Assembly: GCA_015272325.1 (NCBI GenBank)
Contig: JACYLU010000038.1
Coordinates: 62,001-126,000, forward strand
Direction: 5' to 3'
DNA: 64,000 nucleotides
From: Synechococcales cyanobacterium C42_A2020_086
Lineage (GTDB): Bacteria; Cyanobacteriota; Cyanobacteriia; Elainellales; Elainellaceae
This document shows positions 62,649 to 64,000 of the stretch, piece after piece. Both the position numbers and the translations under genes were made by a program. Position 1 is the stretch's first letter, and each line of letters starts with the position of its first letter. The notes under the pieces are model-generated. The model was not told the origin of the DNA. It did not search any database and was given only the letters and a program-made list of their open reading frames with translations.

Positions 62649-64000
62649 TTAATAATAGGTGGCTGACTTGCGATGCTGCACCGCCGTGACTCCCACGGCT
62701 TCTAGCACCTTGCCATTATCCACGGTGGCATAGATCAACCAGTGATCGTTACATTCCATGCGGTTCTGCACGGTGCACTCCAGGTAGGCTAAGGCTTCAT
62801 CGAGCACCAAACAGCCATTGGTTGCTGGATGAGTCAGCATTTCCGCAAAGCGGTCTTCGCCGGGAGCAATAGTTTTCATAAAGTGGCGGCGGACGTTGCG
62901 CCCCTCTTTCAAAATATTCAGCACAAAGGGGCTACCTTCGTCTGCCAGAGCGTTGGCTTGGTCTTTGCTGATGGCAATGGTGATACCGGGCGGATTAAAA
63001 GTGGCTTGCGACACCCAGGAGGTGAGAATGCCCTGATGGCGATCGGCTTGCCGGGTCGTGATGACGCAGAGGGAACCTGTGATCCGCCCCACAGCCTGAG
63101 CAGTGCGATCGCTTTGAGCATCGGCCACCTGCTGACGAGGACTCCAGACCTTCTTGGATTTTTTCAGGATCTGCGCAAATTCGGCGCCCGCTGCCTCGCA
63201 CTGCTGCAATTGCTCTTCCGTTGGCTTGAACTTGACGCGGATCGGCTCAAAGCCAAAGCGGAATCCGGCATCTTGCAGCTTGGTCTCTAGCAAATCTACG
63301 GCTTCTCCGCTCCAGCCATAGGAGCCAAACACACCGGCCAGCTTGGTTTTTGTAGCACTGGACAGCACAATTCCCAGAGCAGTTTGGATTTGTACCGGAG
63401 CATGACCTCCCAAGGTTGGCGAACCAATGATGAAACCATCGCATTCTTCAATGGCGCGGGTAATCGCAGCGGGTTCAGCAAACTCGCAGTTGATGGTGTT
63501 CACCGCCACGCCAGACTGGGTGATGCCTTGGGCAATCGCTTGAGCTAGGGTGCCGGTGTTGCCATAGGCAGACGTGTAGAGCAACGCCACGGTCAATTCT
63601 CGGTTTTGCTGCTGCTGGCACCAATCGCGGTAGTCGAGCGTTAGGCGGCTGAGGCTGTGGCGCACTAGTGGACCATGCCCCGGCGCGTATAGCTTGGCAG
63701 AGAGGGGCGTCAGCTTGTCGAGGGCAGCTTCAACTTGCGGAGCCTGGGCGGCGTGCAAGCAATCAAAATAGTAGCGGCGGTCATCGCTGAGGGTGCGCCA
63801 GTGGGCATCAAAGAGATCATCACCGCAGAGATGGGCCCCAAACAGCTTATCCGTGTAGAGAATGCCAGTTGCCGGGTCGTAGGTACAGAGTTCGTCGGGA
63901 TGGCGCGGCGTCGGCACAAAGCGAAACTGCAAGGCATGCCCATTGCCGAGATCGAGGACATCCTCATCCCGCACCACACGCAGCTTGAAACTGCGGTCAG
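62649..64000 (-). CDS. Flavodiiron protein (A-type flavoprotein), 5' end outside window
   Basis: C-terminal 450 residues of a flavodiiron protein that reduces oxygen (or NO) using electrons from photosynthesis. Order visible: end of the diiron metallo-beta-lactamase domain (CTYDPATGILYTDKLFGAH with its Asp, and YAPGHGPLVRH with its His), flavodoxin-like domain (ALLYTSAYGNTGTLAQAI, IIGSPTLGGHAP, FGSYGWSGEAVD), then the extra flavin-reductase domain (GSLCVITTRQ, SWVSQATFNPPGITIAI). The last is the mark of the photosynthetic C-class. The remaining diiron ligands lie outside, so Flv1/Flv3 or Flv2/Flv4 assignment is not possible. Confidence 0.94.
   Translation of the reverse strand, partial: DRSFKLRVVRDEDVLDLGNGHALQFRFVPTPRHPDELCTYDPATGILYTDKLFGAHLCGDDLFDAHWRTLSDDRRYYFDCLHAAQAPQVEAALDKLTPLSAKLYAPGHGPLVRHSLSRLTLDYRDWCQQQQNRELTVALLYTSAYGNTGTLAQAIAQGITQSGVAVNTINCEFAEPAAITRAIEECDGFIIGSPTLGGHAPVQIQTALGIVLSSATKTKLAGVFGSYGWSGEAVDLLETKLQDAGFRFGFEPIRVKFKPTEEQLQQCEAAGAEFAQILKKSKKVWSPRQQVADAQSDRTAQAVGRITGSLCVITTRQADRHQGILTSWVSQATFNPPGITIAISKDQANALADEGSPFVLNILKEGRNVRRHFMKTIAPGEDRFAEMLTHPATNGCLVLDEALAYLECTVQNRMECNDHWLIYATVDNGKVLEAVGVTAVQHRKSATYY

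Noticed and set aside
25850..63112. HIP1 octamers GCGATCGC at 25850, 26695, 44226, 46010 and 63105 as a regulatory signal
   Set aside because: HIP1 is a genome-wide cyanobacterial motif; five sites is only mildly above the one expected by chance and they do not cluster at genes of one function.

Overview
The window is chromosomal DNA from a phycobilisome-containing cyanobacterium. Evidence: a CpcS-type phycobiliprotein lyase, a high-light-inducible protein, Ycf66 and Ycf23 homologues, NarM, a flavodiiron protein with a flavin-reductase tail, an FtsH of the cyanobacterial FtsH4 type, and several families confined largely to cyanobacteria (DUF760, DUF2949, DUF928, DUF4336). I cannot fix the genus; a filamentous Leptolyngbya-like organism is only a guess. 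The HIP1 octamer GCGATCGC is present but sparse (five sites noticed). Gene order is mosaic, with short transcription units on both strands, and there is no phage, IS element or CRISPR array.

Layout. 0-11 kb: 3' part of an HtrA protease, DUF760, scpB, DUF2949, ftsH, a thioredoxin-NHL protein, a rhomboid protease, and a manganese locus (MntC-like binding protein convergent with a TMEM165/GDT1 exporter behind a yybP-ykoY riboswitch). 11-20 kb: ppx and ppk for polyphosphate, bioD, tRNA-Pro, ycf66, a second HtrA-type protease carrying PPC domains, and a 54-residue small gene. 20-29 kb: Hlip, two GT-C glycosyltransferases, a sugar ABC permease, purN, map, a cupredoxin, rplS and tRNA-Trp. 29-37 kb: two histidine kinases, a DUF4336 protein, a ChrR-like cupin and a NarL-type regulator. 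37-48.8 kb: mazG, a methyltransferase, a RemA-like protein, cpdA, cofG, a Uma2 remnant, ycf23, an OpuC-like ATPase and binding protein, a beta-propeller protein, gatB and cpcS. 48.8-54 kb: a three-gene GT-C cluster with two paralogues around a GT39-like enzyme. 54-64 kb: alpha/beta hydrolase, ferredoxin, LivF-like ATPase, pilD, a DUF2007-like protein, accD, narM, a glycine-ladder peptide, a membrane-anchored protein of unknown role, ureD, DUF928 and the C-terminal part of a flavodiiron protein.

The most striking features are: (1) the manganese riboswitch, whose leader contains three mutually complementary segments, one of them the exporter's Shine-Dalgarno sequence; (2) at least seventeen perfect head-to-tail duplications of unrelated 10-17 bp units, mostly in spacers and gene ends but some in frame inside genes; (3) a 91-residue protein with small residues, mostly glycine, in a four-residue ladder; and (4) the paralogous membrane-protein cluster at 48.8-54 kb.
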